A DNA stretch of 64,000 nucleotides from Prolixibacter sp. SD074 (GTDB taxonomy: Bacteria > Bacteroidota > Bacteroidia > Bacteroidales > Prolixibacteraceae). Both the position numbers and the translations under genes were made by a program. Under the pieces are notes generated by a model. The model made no database searches. It was given only the letters and a program-made list of their open reading frames with translations, and was not told where the DNA came from. Position 1 is the first letter of the stretch. Every line of letters begins with the position of its first letter. Shown here one piece after another: positions 27,259 to 36,645 of this stretch. The stretch lies in assembly GCF_009617895.1 (NCBI RefSeq), contig NZ_BLAW01000001.1:115001-179000 (forward strand). Direction: 5' to 3'.

Positions 27259-29967
27259 TTATCCTTGTTTCAGGTTGGCCTGAGCTGCTGCCAGACGTGC
27301 AATCGGAACGCGGTAAGGAGAACAACTTACATAGTCGAGGCCTACACTGTTGCAGAACTCAACAGAGCTCGGTTCACCACCATGCTCACCACATATACCC
27401 ACTTTCAGGTTCGGGTTAGTTCCACGACCACGTTTAGTGGCCATATCAATTAATTGACCGACTCCCTCCTGATCGAGGACCTGGAACGGATTCTGCTTCA
27501 GAATACCTTTCTTGATGTAAATCGGCAGAAATTTACCGGCATCATCACGCGAATAACCAAAGGTCATCTGCGTAAGGTCATTGGTCCCGAATGAGAAGAA
27601 TTCAGCGACTTCAGCAATCTCGGCAGCAGTAAGTGCAGCACGCGGAACTTCAATCATGGTACCAACTTTGTAATCGATGCGGTCACCTTTTTCCTGGAAT
27701 ACTTTCTCAGCCGTTTCATTAATGATGTCTGCCTGAAGTTTCAGTTCTTTCAGGGTACCTACGAGCGGGACCATAATTTCCGGACGGGCATCAATACCTT
27801 TAGCTTTCAGGTTTATTGCTGCTTCAATAATAGCACGAGCCTGCATCTCGGTGATTTCCGGATAGGTGTTACCCAAACGACAACCACGGTGTCCGAGCAT
27901 CGGGTTGAACTCTTCCAGCTCGGCTACTTTCGAACGGATAACGTCGATTGCAACACCCATTTCGCCAGCCAGCTCTTTCTGAGTTGCCTGCTGGTGAGGA
28001 ACAAATTCGTGAAGTGGCGGGTCAAGCAGACGAACTGTTACTCCGTAACCAGCCATGGCTTCGAAGATACCTTCAAAGTCTTCACGTTGGTAGGGGAGCA
28101 GCTTAACCAATGCTTTCCGTCTTCCTTCTTCATCTGAAGCCAGGATCATTTCACGCATGGCTTTGATACGCTCTCCTTCAAAGAACATATGCTCGGTACG
28201 ACAGAGGCCAATACCCTGAGCGCCAAAATTACGGGCAATCTGCGCATCTTTCGGTGTGTCGGCGTTGGTTCGAACATACATGCGGGTGAATTTATCTGAC
28301 AGCTCCATGATGAGGCCAAAGTCTCCACTCAGATCGGGAATTTTGGTAATTACTTTACCATCATAAACTTCTCCGGTAGTTCCGTTGAGTGAAATCCAGT
28401 CACCTTCTTTGTATGTTTTTCCGTTAGCAACGAAAGAGCGGGTTTTGTAGTCAATTTTAATGCCTCCGGTCCCGGAAACACAGCATTTACCCATACCGCG
28501 GGCAACTACAGCTGCGTGGGAAGTCATACCTCCACGTGCAGTAAGAATTCCACGTGCAACGTTCATCCCTTCGAGATCCTCCGGAGAAGTTTCGATACGA
28601 ACGAGAACGGAGTTTTCATATTTTTTGGCTTCATCAGCGAAGAAAACGACTTGGCCGGTAGCAGCACCGGGGGATGCCGGAAGGCCTTTTGCAATAACAG
28701 TTGCCTGCTCCAGGGCTTTGGTGTCGAAAATCGGGTGAAGAAGCTCATCGAGTTTGTTGGGTTCGAGGCGAAGAATGGCTGTTTCTTCGTCAATTTCTCC
28801 AGCTTTCAACATATCCATGGCAATTTTTACCATGGCTGCACCGGTGCGTTTGCCGTTACGGGTTTGGAGCAACCAAAGTTTGCCCTCCTGAATGGTGAAT
28901 TCCATATCCTGCATATCCTGGTAGTGCTCTTCCAGTTTATGCTGTATTTCGTCCAGTTCTTTGTAAGCTGTTGGCATTGATTCTTCCAGTGAAGGATATT
29001 TGCTGGCGCGTTCTTCTTCGCTAATGCCCTGGAGTTTTGCCCAACGGAGAGAACCCTCTTTGGTAATTTGCTGTGGAGTACGGGTCCCGGCAACAACATC
29101 TTCACCCTGCGCATTGATGAGGTATTCACCGTTAAACAGGTTTTCGCCGGTTGCAGCATCACGGGTAAAGGCAACACCGGTAGCTGAATTGTCTCCCATG
29201 TTACCGAATACCATGGCTTGAACATTAACGGCAGTTCCCCATTCTTCGGGAATGGAGTTCAGGCGACGATACAAGATTGCACGGTCGTTCATCCAACTGT
29301 CAAATACAGCCGTAATGGCCCCCCAAAGCTGCTCCCATGGATCCGTTGGGAATTCTTTGCCGGTTTCGTTTTTAATCGCTTCTTTAAAACGAAGAACCAG
29401 AACTTTCAGATCGTCAATGGTGAATTCGGTATCCTGTTCGATTCCTTTCTCTTCTTTCATCGCTTCGATGATTTCTTCGAAAGGATCGATATCTTCTTTG
29501 TTTTTCGGCTTCAGATCCATTACCACGTCACCATACATCTGGATAAAACGTCGGTATGAATCCCATCCAAAACGATTGTTGCCGGTTTTTTTTGACATCC
29601 CTTCCACTGCCATATCATTCAACCCAAGGTTGAGGATGGTATCCATCATACCTGGCATGGAAGCCCTGGCGCCTGAACGGACAGAAACCAAACACGGATT
29701 GTTTTTGTCCCCAAATTTTGTTCCGGTAAGCTCTTCAATGTGCGCGACAGCTTCTTTTACTTCATTATTGATTAGTTTGAGTGCTGCATCACGGCCTTCT
29801 TTGGTGTAAACGGTACATACATCAGTGGTAATGGTGAAGCCTGGGGGAACCGGTACTCCAATCAGGTTCATTTCTGCCAGATTGGCTCCTTTTCCTCCTA
29901 ACAGATTACGCATATCGGCACGGCCCTCCGCCTGTCCATTACCGAATTTGTATACATTTTTAGCCAT
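27259..29967 (-). CDS. ppdK: Pyruvate, phosphate dikinase
   Basis: 902-aa enzyme that reversibly makes phosphoenolpyruvate from pyruvate, ATP and phosphate. The N-terminal ATP-grasp domain (~1-340) includes GGKGANLAEM and SVRSGARASMPGMMD. The swivelling phospho-histidine domain has GGMTSHAAVVARGMGK, with the catalytic His just after the Ser. The C-terminal PEP/pyruvate TIM barrel ends with FGTNDLTQ and GICGEHGG, which carries the catalytic Cys. Length and motifs are those of full PPDK, not PEP synthase. Its upstream region carries TAGTTTTG-type -7 boxes. Confidence 0.96.
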   Translation of the reverse strand: MAKNVYKFGNGQAEGRADMRNLLGGKGANLAEMNLIGVPVPPGFTITTDVCTVYTKEGRDAALKLINNEVKEAVAHIEELTGTKFGDKNNPCLVSVRSGARASMPGMMDTILNLGLNDMAVEGMSKKTGNNRFGWDSYRRFIQMYGDVVMDLKPKNKEDIDPFEEIIEAMKEEKGIEQDTEFTIDDLKVLVLRFKEAIKNETGKEFPTDPWEQLWGAITAVFDSWMNDRAILYRRLNSIPEEWGTAVNVQAMVFGNMGDNSATGVAFTRDAATGENLFNGEYLINAQGEDVVAGTRTPQQITKEGSLRWAKLQGISEEERASKYPSLEESMPTAYKELDEIQHKLEEHYQDMQDMEFTIQEGKLWLLQTRNGKRTGAAMVKIAMDMLKAGEIDEETAILRLEPNKLDELLHPIFDTKALEQATVIAKGLPASPGAATGQVVFFADEAKKYENSVLVRIETSPEDLEGMNVARGILTARGGMTSHAAVVARGMGKCCVSGTGGIKIDYKTRSFVANGKTYKEGDWISLNGTTGEVYDGKVITKIPDLSGDFGLIMELSDKFTRMYVRTNADTPKDAQIARNFGAQGIGLCRTEHMFFEGERIKAMREMILASDEEGRRKALVKLLPYQREDFEGIFEAMAGYGVTVRLLDPPLHEFVPHQQATQKELAGEMGVAIDVIRSKVAELEEFNPMLGHRGCRLGNTYPEITEMQARAIIEAAINLKAKGIDARPEIMVPLVGTLKELKLQADIINETAEKVFQEKGDRIDYKVGTMIEVPRAALTAAEIAEVAEFFSFGTNDLTQMTFGYSRDDAGKFLPIYIKKGILKQNPFQVLDQEGVGQLIDMATKRGRGTNPNLKVGICGEHGGEPSSVEFCNSVGLDYVSCSPYRVPIARLAAAQANLKQG

Positions 29968-30620
29968 AAAGTGTTGAATATTAATTCGAATTAACTATGA
30001 TGAATTTGTTGCAAAACTAAACTTTATTTTCAATGGTAAATAAAACTAAACACAAAACTATGTTCTTGGTTTGAATGAAATTCACATCATTCCGGGAAGC
30101 AGATACTCATTTGTTCATAAATAATTTAACCTGCATATTAATAAATTTATTCAAAATCCGGAGGTTAACATTTTGATTGCATTTGGACACTAAAGTTAGC
30201 CAATAATTTTTTAAGGTATTTAATGTGAATTCAGCATTGTGCTGTGTTTTAAAACATGACGATAAAGCCATTAAAAAAGAAAGTTGCCCGTCGGGGATTG
30301 ACAGGCAACTGTTCATAAAAGACCAAGACAGATATGAGGAGGGATAATTACAGGTCACTTTTACTAACAGAACATAAAATTAAGAAATTTGTTTCAAACA
30401 ACCGTTTTCAGTAATCTCTTTTTTTAGTTGTTCTGTTTCTTGCTATAAATATATGAAATTATGATGTTCAATGCATCTACCGGATGAAAATTTATTGCGA
30501 ATTTCCAATGTAATGCGTTGGTTGTTTTATTCAATTATCAGTATTTCAGCGTTTAAAGAGTTTTTCAAGAGTGGTAATTTGTTAGACAAACCTTCGGTTC
30601 AGAATGACAGGAACCCGATT
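29968..30620. other. 650-bp AT-rich intergenic region
   Basis: Minus-strand -7 boxes (TAGTTTTG) for ppdK occur at 30012-30019 and 30053-30060. A minus-strand terminator lies at about 30277-30311. Between that terminator and nagB (30312-30620) I find no protein gene; the sequence is AT-rich and could carry a short non-coding transcript. A possible 83-codon minus-strand frame (30107-30358) runs through the terminator and has no coding character. Confidence 0.45.
30277..30311 (-). terminator. Isolated minus-strand terminator
   Basis: On the minus strand AGTTGCC, a 15-nt loop and GGCAACT make a 7-bp stem followed by TTCTTTTTT. The nearest upstream gene on that strand, nagB, ends 310 bp away, so this may end either a long nagB tail or an unannotated short RNA. 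Confidence 0.6.
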
Positions 30621-31454
30621 TTACCACCCTAAATTGCCGTCTTTCTCCCAAATTGCGTCGGGTGAAAGATTGTTTTTCTCAATATCTTTGAAATGTTTGC
30701 AGGTTCCTACTTTTAATTCAACGGTGGCATTTTCCTCACAAATAATGATACCACGCGGGTGAAGCTGCAAGGCGGTGATGGTCCACATATGATTGACCCC
30801 ACCTTCAATTGCCTGGTGCAAGGCACGTGCTTTGTTATGTCCGGTAACCAATACCAGTACTTCTTTTGCGTCCATCACGGTTCCCACACCAACGGTCAAA
30901 GCCAATTTGGGTACTTTATTAATGTCGTTGTCGAAAAAGCGGGAATTGGCGGCCCGTGTATCGTAATTCAGTTCTTTGTCTCGTGTTCGCGACACCAGAC
31001 TGGATCCCGGCTCATTAAATGCAATATGTCCGTCAGCTCCAACACCTCCCATGAATAAATCAATTCCGCCAACTGATTTGATCTTTTCTTCGTAACGGGC
31101 GCACTCGGCTTTTAGATCGTCTGCGTTTCCATTGAGAATATTGATATTTTTCTCTTGTATATCGATATGCTTGAAGAAGTTGGACCACATAAAAGAGTGG
31201 TAACTTTCGGGATGTTCTTCCGGAAGCCCGACATATTCATCCATGTTAAAAGTGACCACATGTTTGAATGAAACTTTTCCTTCCCGATGCAATCGTATCA
31301 GTTCATGATAAGTATTCAGAGGCGTACTTCCGGTGGGTAATCCCAGTACAAATGGCTTGTCAGCCGTAGGATTTGCCAGGTTGATTTTACGTACGATGTA
31401 GTTGGCTGCCCAACGGGCCACATCATCAGGTGCAGGTTGAATGATTAGTCTCAT
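30621..31454 (-). CDS. nagB: Glucosamine-6-phosphate deaminase
   Basis: Converts glucosamine-6-phosphate to fructose-6-phosphate and ammonia; cytosolic hexamer in the family. 277 aa, full length. Motifs: LPTGSTP (~40, phosphate loop), [10 protein letters not shown] with the catalytic Asp (~68-77), the stretch [17 protein letters not shown] (~137) and a C-terminal [12 protein letters not shown] minus-strand -7 box TAATTTTG lies at 31480-31487. No other N-acetylglucosamine genes are adjacent. Confidence 0.95.
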   Translation of the reverse strand: MRLIIQPAPDDVARWAANYIVRKINLANPTADKPFVLGLPTGSTPLNTYHELIRLHREGKVSFKHVVTFNMDEYVGLPEEHPESYHSFMWSNFFKHIDIQEKNINILNGNADDLKAECARYEEKIKSVGGIDLFMGGVGADGHIAFNEPGSSLVSRTRDKELNYDTRAANSRFFDNDINKVPKLALTVGVGTVMDAKEVLVLVTGHNKARALHQAIEGGVNHMWTITALQLHPRGIIICEENATVELKVGTCKHFKDIEKNNLSPDAIWEKDGNLGW

Positions 31455-31785
31455 AGCAGATTTTTCGTGAGTCAGCGAACAAAATTAGCTGCAATTATTA
31501 TAAAAACGCTAAATAAATTTCTAAAATCCGAAGAAACAAGATTTTTACAAAGTGTGTTGTAGGAAAGCATTTTTTTTACCGAAAAATAGATATTATGTCG
31601 GTGGGTTATTTTGGGGCCATTATTTTCAGCTTGTTAGTGTCATTGGTTAATGCCATTTTAGGAGCGAAGGATCTACGCAAGTAACCGGATTATTCTTATT
31701 TTCGGACTTTCATTTTAACACTATTGCGATAAGTTTGCAGGTAATGAAAATCGCCTGCATTTGTATTATTGGATTGAGGAAATAA
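31455..31785. other. Divergent intergenic region between nagB and the EamA gene
   Basis: About 330 bp. It holds the nagB promoter at the left, a possible 29-codon frame at 31595-31684 and a rightward -7 box TAAGTTTG at 31730-31737 before the EamA gene. A short hairpin GCAGG/CCTGC (31736-31760) overlaps the predicted start of that transcript. Confidence 0.45.
31595..31684 (+). CDS. Possible small membrane peptide (29 aa)
   Basis: An ATG at 31595 opens 29 codons ending in TAA. The product starts MSVGYFGAIIF, has one hydrophobic stretch of about 20 residues containing several small and polar positions, and ends KDLRK. That is the shape of a single-pass micro-protein with a positive cytoplasmic end. 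I know no named family for it and there is no ribosome binding site, so it could be chance. Confidence 0.3.
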   Translation: MSVGYFGAIIFSLLVSLVNAILGAKDLRK

Positions 31786-32682
31786 ATGCAATATATCGGG
31801 GAAATAGCTGGCATTGCTACGGCCATGTTTTGGACTGTAACTTCCATGGCATTTCAGGTGGCCACACGCCGGGCCGGATCACTAAATGTCAATATTATAC
31901 GCCTTGTGCTGGCGTTTATTTTTTATGTGCTGTACATGCGCATCAGCCGTGGTATCTGGCTTCCTACCGACGCGTCTCCCGAAGCATGGAAATGGTTGGG
32001 CATATCCGGACTCATCGGGTTTGTTTTGGGCGATTACTTCTTATTTCGCTCCTATTCTTTTGTCAGTGCACGAATTTCCATGCTGATGATGTCGCTAGCC
32101 CCTCTTGTAGCAGCGCTACTTGGATACATTGTTTTAGGTGAACGTTTTACCCTGTTAAATACGGTTGGATTACTTCTGGTGTTGTCTGGGATTGCGATGG
32201 TTATTCTTAATCGCGGCGATAAAACGGAGAGTAATGGCCGGTTCAAATATTCTTTAAAAGGAATATTGTTGGCTTTTGGGGGAGCAGTGGGACAGGGCTC
32301 AGGAGCTGTTTTGTCAAAATTTGGAATGGCAAGCTACGACGCATTCTCGGCATCACAAATCAGGGTGATTGCCGGTGTATTAGGATTCTCGCTCATCTTT
32401 ACCTTAACCCGCAAATGGAAGGGCGTTTTCTCAACAGTTAAGGATATCAAAGCCATGAAGCCGATTTTAATAGGAGCTTTTTTCGGCCCATTTATTGGAG
32501 TTGGACTTAGCATGGTTGCCCTTCAACATACCTCAGCCGGAATCGCCTCCACACTGATGGCTACCGTTCCGGTATTTATTCTGTTGCCCTCTGTTCTGTT
32601 TTTTGGTGAGAAATTAACCTGGAGGGAAGTATTGGGTGCATTTATTACAGTTGGGGGCATTGCCGTTTTTTTCATCCATTAA
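31786..32682 (+). CDS. EamA/DMT family transporter
   Basis: 298-aa inner-membrane protein with ten predicted helices in two EamA repeats (~1-140 and ~155-298). The end of each repeat shows the family pattern (APLVAALLGYIVLGERFT and VPVFILLPSVLFFGEKLTW). Drug/metabolite exporter class; substrate unknown. It precedes a truncated TetR-type gene in the same direction. Confidence 0.88.
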   Translation: MQYIGEIAGIATAMFWTVTSMAFQVATRRAGSLNVNIIRLVLAFIFYVLYMRISRGIWLPTDASPEAWKWLGISGLIGFVLGDYFLFRSYSFVSARISMLMMSLAPLVAALLGYIVLGERFTLLNTVGLLLVLSGIAMVILNRGDKTESNGRFKYSLKGILLAFGGAVGQGSGAVLSKFGMASYDAFSASQIRVIAGVLGFSLIFTLTRKWKGVFSTVKDIKAMKPILIGAFFGPFIGVGLSMVALQHTSAGIASTLMATVPVFILLPSVLFFGEKLTWREVLGAFITVGGIAVFFIH

Positions 32683-32719
32683 GTTTTCTTATCCCTCATT
32701 TTTAGGATTTTTTTGTTTT

Positions 32720-32766
32720 TAACTTTGACCAATCGTTCAGTCAAAAAATGACCGTGCGTTCAGTCA
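32720..32766 (+). promoter_or_regulatory. Promoter overlapped by two TetR-type operators
   Basis: A TAACTTTG -7 box (32720-32727) is followed by two 18-bp imperfect palindromes, TGACCAATCGTTCAGTCA (32726-32743) and TGACCGTGCGTTCAGTCA (32749-32766), repeated 23 bp apart. The first overlaps the promoter box and the second the start codon of the TetR-type gene, the usual layout for autorepression. Confidence 0.6.
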
Positions 32767-33008
32767 TAAATAAGAATGCTGTGCCACCTACGCCCGAACA
32801 ATACGAACAGATGCGTCAGGAGAAGCGGCGCAAGATAATCGATGGGGCCCTTGAATTGTTTGCCAGCGAGGGGTATCATGCCACGTCGGTTGCCAAAATT
32901 GCTGAGAAGGCCTATATATCCAAAGGTCTGTTGTACAACTATTTCGAAAGCAAGGATGATGTGCTGAAAGAGATTGCTCAGGTCGGATTTTTCTTTCATC
33001 GACACTGA
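32748..33008 (+). pseudogene. Truncated TetR-family regulator
   Basis: 86 codons. A TetR DNA-binding domain is complete (KRRKIIDGALELFASEGY, then TSVAKIAEKAYISKGLLYNYF and ESKDDVLKEI), but the protein ends about ten residues later with GFFFHRH, where a further ~110-residue ligand/dimer domain should follow. The 490 bp downstream contain no continuation I can recognise in any frame. An in-frame ATG at 32811 is an alternative start. A free DNA-binding domain cannot dimerise in the normal way, so it is probably non-functional. Confidence 0.7.
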
Positions 33009-33501
33009 AAGGAGCTACGCTTCAATCATTGTTCAGTCCGATCGAATTCAATATTAGCCCGGTTCGGGACAGAATCGTAAAGTTATACGCAAAAAATGCT
33101 GCAGTTTGACATACTTTTTCTCACGGCACACCCTGAAATATGTTCTGGGTACATACTTTTTGTCCGGCAAAACCTGTTAAGCATACAAACTTTTTCCTGC
33201 GGCCTGTTTTTTTTTGATACTCTGAAAAGTGGGCGGTGACAAATCTGCAGATTGATTGCAGTATAGCAAATATGTATGAAACTTTCATGGTCCGGGCTTC
33301 CCGGAATCAACGAGAGATCCGTTTGTACAAATAAAAAAAAAGAGGGCTCTTTTCAATCCGGAATAAGTTCGTTATTTTAGACAGCTAAAATCCATGGCTG
33401 ATGTTACAATTATTTACTTTCATTTCTACATAGTTAGCAGGGCATTCGCTTTGTTTTTATCCCGAAGTTTCAAAATAAAATAATCTAAAACATAAATTAT
33501 T
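33009..33501. other. Intergenic region after truncated tetR and leader of the kdn operon
   Basis: About 490 bp. It holds three degenerate repeats with the core CATACTTTTT or ACAAACTTTTT followed by a GC-rich word (near 33109, 33152 and 33184). A compact palindrome AAAAGAGGGCTCTTTT (33340-33355) after a long A-run may be a terminator or regulatory hairpin. The last ~140 bp are the leader of the kdnA operon; a TTATTTTAG word near 33372 is a weak promoter candidate. Confidence 0.4.
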
Positions 33502-34698
33502 ATGGCCGGAACAGAACTTTTCGGTGCGGAGGAGAGAAAAGAGGTTATGGATGTCCTGGAGACAGGCATTCTCTTTCGCTATAATCATGATGACCAACGG
33601 AATAATATCTGGAAAGCAAAAACATTTGAACAGGAATTTGCCGGTTACCTGGGCAGTAAGCATGCTCATTTCTGCTCAAGCGGGACAGCGGCTGATGCCA
33701 TTGCTCTTGCGGTAAGTGGTGTCGGCGTTGGAGACGAGGTAATTGTCCCGCCATACACGTTTATTGCGCCCATTGAAGCGGTTTTAACGGCCGGCGGCGT
33801 ACCCGTTTTTGCCGATATTGATGAGACTTTGTGTTTGAGCCCTGAAGCCATCGAAAAGGCGATTACACCAAGGACTAAAGCCGTTCTGCTTATTCAGGTG
33901 TTCGGTTCAATGGGACGGATGGACGAGATTGTCGAAGTTTGTAAGAAACACAATCTGAAACTGATCGAAGATGCCGCTCCTGCATTGGGGGGAAGCTATA
34001 AAGGAAAAATGCTGGGAACATTTGGTGATGTTTCTGCGTTTTCATTTGACTTTTATAAGATCATCACTGCCGGTGAAGGTGGAGCTGTGGCCATGAACAG
34101 TGATGAACTGTATGAAAAGACACATATGTATGCCGATCATGGCCACGACCACATCGGAAACAACCGGGGTGCAGAACAACACCCGATACTCGGATTTAAT
34201 TTCCGTGGGTCGGAATTGCATGCGGCAGTTGCGTTGGCACAGTTGCGTAAATTGCCATACATTATTGAACAGCAACGGAAAAATCAGGCCGCGTTGAAAG
34301 AAATACTCGGTGAGTTTTCTGAAATTCAACTCAGGGAAGTACCTGACGAGGATGGTGATTCGGGCACATTCCTGAGTTTTTTTCTTCCGGACGCGAAAAA
34401 GGCACGGGCTGTTTTCGATGCTTTACAGGAACAAGGCATCGGTTCATCCTATTGGTATCAGAATAACTTCCACTATCACAGACAGTGGGAACATCTGAAA
34501 AAACTGAAATCGATTTATCCGCTGCCGTTGACGGCTGTGGACAATGTTCCGGATTACGAGAATCTTTCGCTACCCGTTACCGATGGCATTATGCAACGAC
34601 TGGTGATGGTTCAGATCATGGTAAACTGGAGTGATGAGAAATTGAAAGAATTGCAATTGAAATTAAGAACTGCACTGAATAGCGCACTAAATAATTAA
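33502..34698 (+). CDS. kdnA: 8-amino-3,8-dideoxy-manno-octulosonate aminotransferase (KdnA-like)
   Basis: 398-aa PLP enzyme of the DegT/DnrJ/EryC1/StrS aminotransferase family; the PLP lysine is K186 in FYKIITAGEGG. In Shewanella, KdnA transfers an amino group to 8-oxo-Kdo, giving Kdo8N, a Kdo variant that reduces the negative charge of lipopolysaccharide. The assignment rests on the neighbour: the next gene, 3 bp away, is the iron-dependent alcohol dehydrogenase that makes the 8-oxo substrate, and kdsA follows. The family also includes many nucleotide-sugar aminotransferases, so sequence alone would not be specific. First gene of a four-gene operon. Confidence 0.85.
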   Translation: MAGTELFGAEERKEVMDVLETGILFRYNHDDQRNNIWKAKTFEQEFAGYLGSKHAHFCSSGTAADAIALAVSGVGVGDEVIVPPYTFIAPIEAVLTAGGVPVFADIDETLCLSPEAIEKAITPRTKAVLLIQVFGSMGRMDEIVEVCKKHNLKLIEDAAPALGGSYKGKMLGTFGDVSAFSFDFYKIITAGEGGAVAMNSDELYEKTHMYADHGHDHIGNNRGAEQHPILGFNFRGSELHAAVALAQLRKLPYIIEQQRKNQAALKEILGEFSEIQLREVPDEDGDSGTFLSFFLPDAKKARAVFDALQEQGIGSSYWYQNNFHYHRQWEHLKKLKSIYPLPLTAVDNVPDYENLSLPVTDGIMQRLVMVQIMVNWSDEKLKELQLKLRTALNSALNN

Positions 34699-34701
34699 TG
34701 G

Positions 34702-35778
34702 ATGTTTAGGAATTATAAAGCTGTCGGCCGCGTACTTTATGGCCGGGATGCATTTGCTCAGTTAAATGACATTTTCGAACCGCTTCGTTTCGATGCAGGT
34801 TCTTATGTCCTTTTTCTTGTGGATGAGTATTTTGAAGGGAAAGAACTGGTACGCAGAATTCCGATGAAAGGAATGGATCTGATCCGGTTTATGAATGTGA
34901 CCGATGAGCCCAAAACCAAAGTAGTTGATGCGGTGGTTGAAGAGGTGATGAATGAGAAGGGTGCCCCTCCGGTATCTGTTGTCGGAATTGGCGGAGGAAG
35001 TTCGATGGATTATGCCAAAGCCATTCGGTTAATGTTTACGAATCCGGGGTCATCGGCTCGTTATCAAGGCTTGGATTTAATTAAAAATAAGGGAGTTCAT
35101 TGTACTGTTGTTCCTACCATTTCAGGAACCGGTGCCGAAGTTTCGATGACAACCGTTTTAACCGGTCCCGAGAAAAAACTGGGAATCAAAGGAGATTACA
35201 CTCCGGCCGATCAGGTGGTACTTGATCCCGATTTAATCAAGTCGGTACCCGACCCGCAACACTTTTATACGGGGATGGACTGTTACATTCACAATGTTGA
35301 GGCATTGAATGGAAATCGCAGAACGGTTATGGGAGCTTCACTTGGTCGCGAATCGTTACAATTGTGCCAGGAAATATTCCTTTCGGGAAATAGCCGGACG
35401 CCTGAGAATGACGAGAAGCTGATGGTTGCATCTTATCTTGGCGGATTGTCTTTGACCTATTCTGAAGTGGGTGCTTGTCACGCTATTTCATATGGTTTGG
35501 CGACCGTAACAGGAATTCACCACGGAATCGGAAACTGCATTGTGTTCAATCAGCTCGATGAGTTTTACCCGGACGAAGTGAACGAGTTCCGCAAAATGAT
35601 GGAGATTAATAAAGTCGATTTGCCAAAAGGTGTCTTGAAAGATTATTCTTCCGGGGATATCGAAAAAATGGTGGATGTGGCTCTTACATTGACTTTCATG
35701 TGGGCTCACGTGGCAGGTCCCGAGTGGGAAAGTGTAATTACCCGAGAAAAACTCAGGGATTTATACATGAAAATGTAA
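34702..35778 (+). CDS. kdnB: 3-deoxy-manno-octulosonate 8-oxidase (KdnB-like iron alcohol dehydrogenase)
   Basis: 358-aa group III metal-dependent alcohol dehydrogenase. GIGGGSSMDYAKA (~93-105) is the nucleotide-binding loop, and a PTISGTGAEVS stretch follows. Metal ligands are expected in GMDCYIHNVEALNG (Asp and His), GACHAISYG and GIHHGIGN (His). In the Kdo8N pathway KdnB oxidises the C8 hydroxyl of Kdo so that KdnA can aminate it. The 3-bp spacing from kdnA supports the pairing; iron ADHs in general have many substrates. Confidence 0.85.
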   Translation: MFRNYKAVGRVLYGRDAFAQLNDIFEPLRFDAGSYVLFLVDEYFEGKELVRRIPMKGMDLIRFMNVTDEPKTKVVDAVVEEVMNEKGAPPVSVVGIGGGSSMDYAKAIRLMFTNPGSSARYQGLDLIKNKGVHCTVVPTISGTGAEVSMTTVLTGPEKKLGIKGDYTPADQVVLDPDLIKSVPDPQHFYTGMDCYIHNVEALNGNRRTVMGASLGRESLQLCQEIFLSGNSRTPENDEKLMVASYLGGLSLTYSEVGACHAISYGLATVTGIHHGIGNCIVFNQLDEFYPDEVNEFRKMMEINKVDLPKGVLKDYSSGDIEKMVDVALTLTFMWAHVAGPEWESVITREKLRDLYMKM

Positions 35779-35788
35779 ATTTGATACC

Positions 35789-36622
35789 ATGGATAAGAAA
35801 ATAGTACACGTTGGTGATATTGCCTGTGGTTCCGATAAATTATTTTTGATTGCCGGACCCTGCGTAGTGGAAGACGTGAAAACAATGATGGTCACAGCTG
35901 AGTTTTTGGTTGATCTGTCACAAAAACTGAATATTCCGCTCGTCTTTAAATCGTCTTTTCAAAAAGACAACCGAAGTTCGCTCGAATTTTATTCCGGGCC
36001 CGGTATGGAACGAGGCCTTGAGATTCTGCGAAAGATTAAAGAACAATTTCAGGTGCCCATCATTACCGATGTGCATTATCCGGATCAGATTAAAATGGCA
36101 GCTGATGTGGTCGATATCATCCAGATTCCGGCATATCTTTGCATGCAAAGTACAATGGTTGTAGAGGCAGCCAAAACCGGGAAGGTGATTAACATTAAAC
36201 ATGGGCAGTTTCTGGCGCCTGAAAATATGATCAAGCCGGTTGAAAAGGCGGTCAGTTCAGGAAATGATCAAATCTTGCTGACGGAACGGGGTTATACTTT
36301 TGGGTACAACGATCTGGTTGTCGATCCCCGGAGCTTTTATCATCTGAGACAAACTGGGTACCCGGTTATCTTTGATGTAACGCATTCCATTCGGAAATAT
36401 GGTATTCCAAGTGCCGATCCGGCTGGAGGCGCAAGACAGTTCATTCCTACGCTGGCAAGGGCAGGTGTGGCAGCAGGTATTGATGGATTGTTCCTTGAAA
36501 CCCATCCCGATCCCTCAAGGGCGTTGTGTGATGCGGCCAGCCAAATGTGCATCGATGATGTGGAATCATTTTTGAAGCCGCTCATCGAATTCCATGACCT
36601 GGAAGTGAAATATCGTGATTAA
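35789..36622 (+). CDS. kdsA: 3-deoxy-8-phosphooctulonate synthase
   Basis: Condenses arabinose-5-phosphate with phosphoenolpyruvate to Kdo-8-phosphate. 277 aa, full-length TIM barrel. Visible motifs: LIAGPCVVED near residue 20, KSSFQKDNRSS (~52, substrate loop), TDVHYPDQ, NIKHGQFLAP (~133) and FDVTHSIRKYG. It lies 10 bp after kdnB, so Kdo synthesis and its conversion to Kdo8N are encoded in one transcript. Confidence 0.96.
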   Translation: MDKKIVHVGDIACGSDKLFLIAGPCVVEDVKTMMVTAEFLVDLSQKLNIPLVFKSSFQKDNRSSLEFYSGPGMERGLEILRKIKEQFQVPIITDVHYPDQIKMAADVVDIIQIPAYLCMQSTMVVEAAKTGKVINIKHGQFLAPENMIKPVEKAVSSGNDQILLTERGYTFGYNDLVVDPRSFYHLRQTGYPVIFDVTHSIRKYGIPSADPAGGARQFIPTLARAGVAAGIDGLFLETHPDPSRALCDAASQMCIDDVESFLKPLIEFHDLEVKYRD

Positions 36623-36645
36623 TTAAACAAATAAACTTACAAAGA

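Noticed and set aside
30107-30358. 83-codon minus-strand frame between ppdK and nagB
   Set aside because: It runs through a strong terminator hairpin, is rich in Cys, Ser and Asn as chance AT-rich frames are, and has no recognisable motif.
33083-33310. 75-codon minus-strand frame after the truncated tetR
   Set aside because: Low-quality composition with many Cys and Ser, overlapping the degenerate repeats; no motif and no leader.
33340-33355. Third copy of the inverted-repeat element end (A-run followed by GAGGGCTC)
   Set aside because: Only the A-run and GAGGG are shared; the following GTGTCCGAAAAGT is absent.
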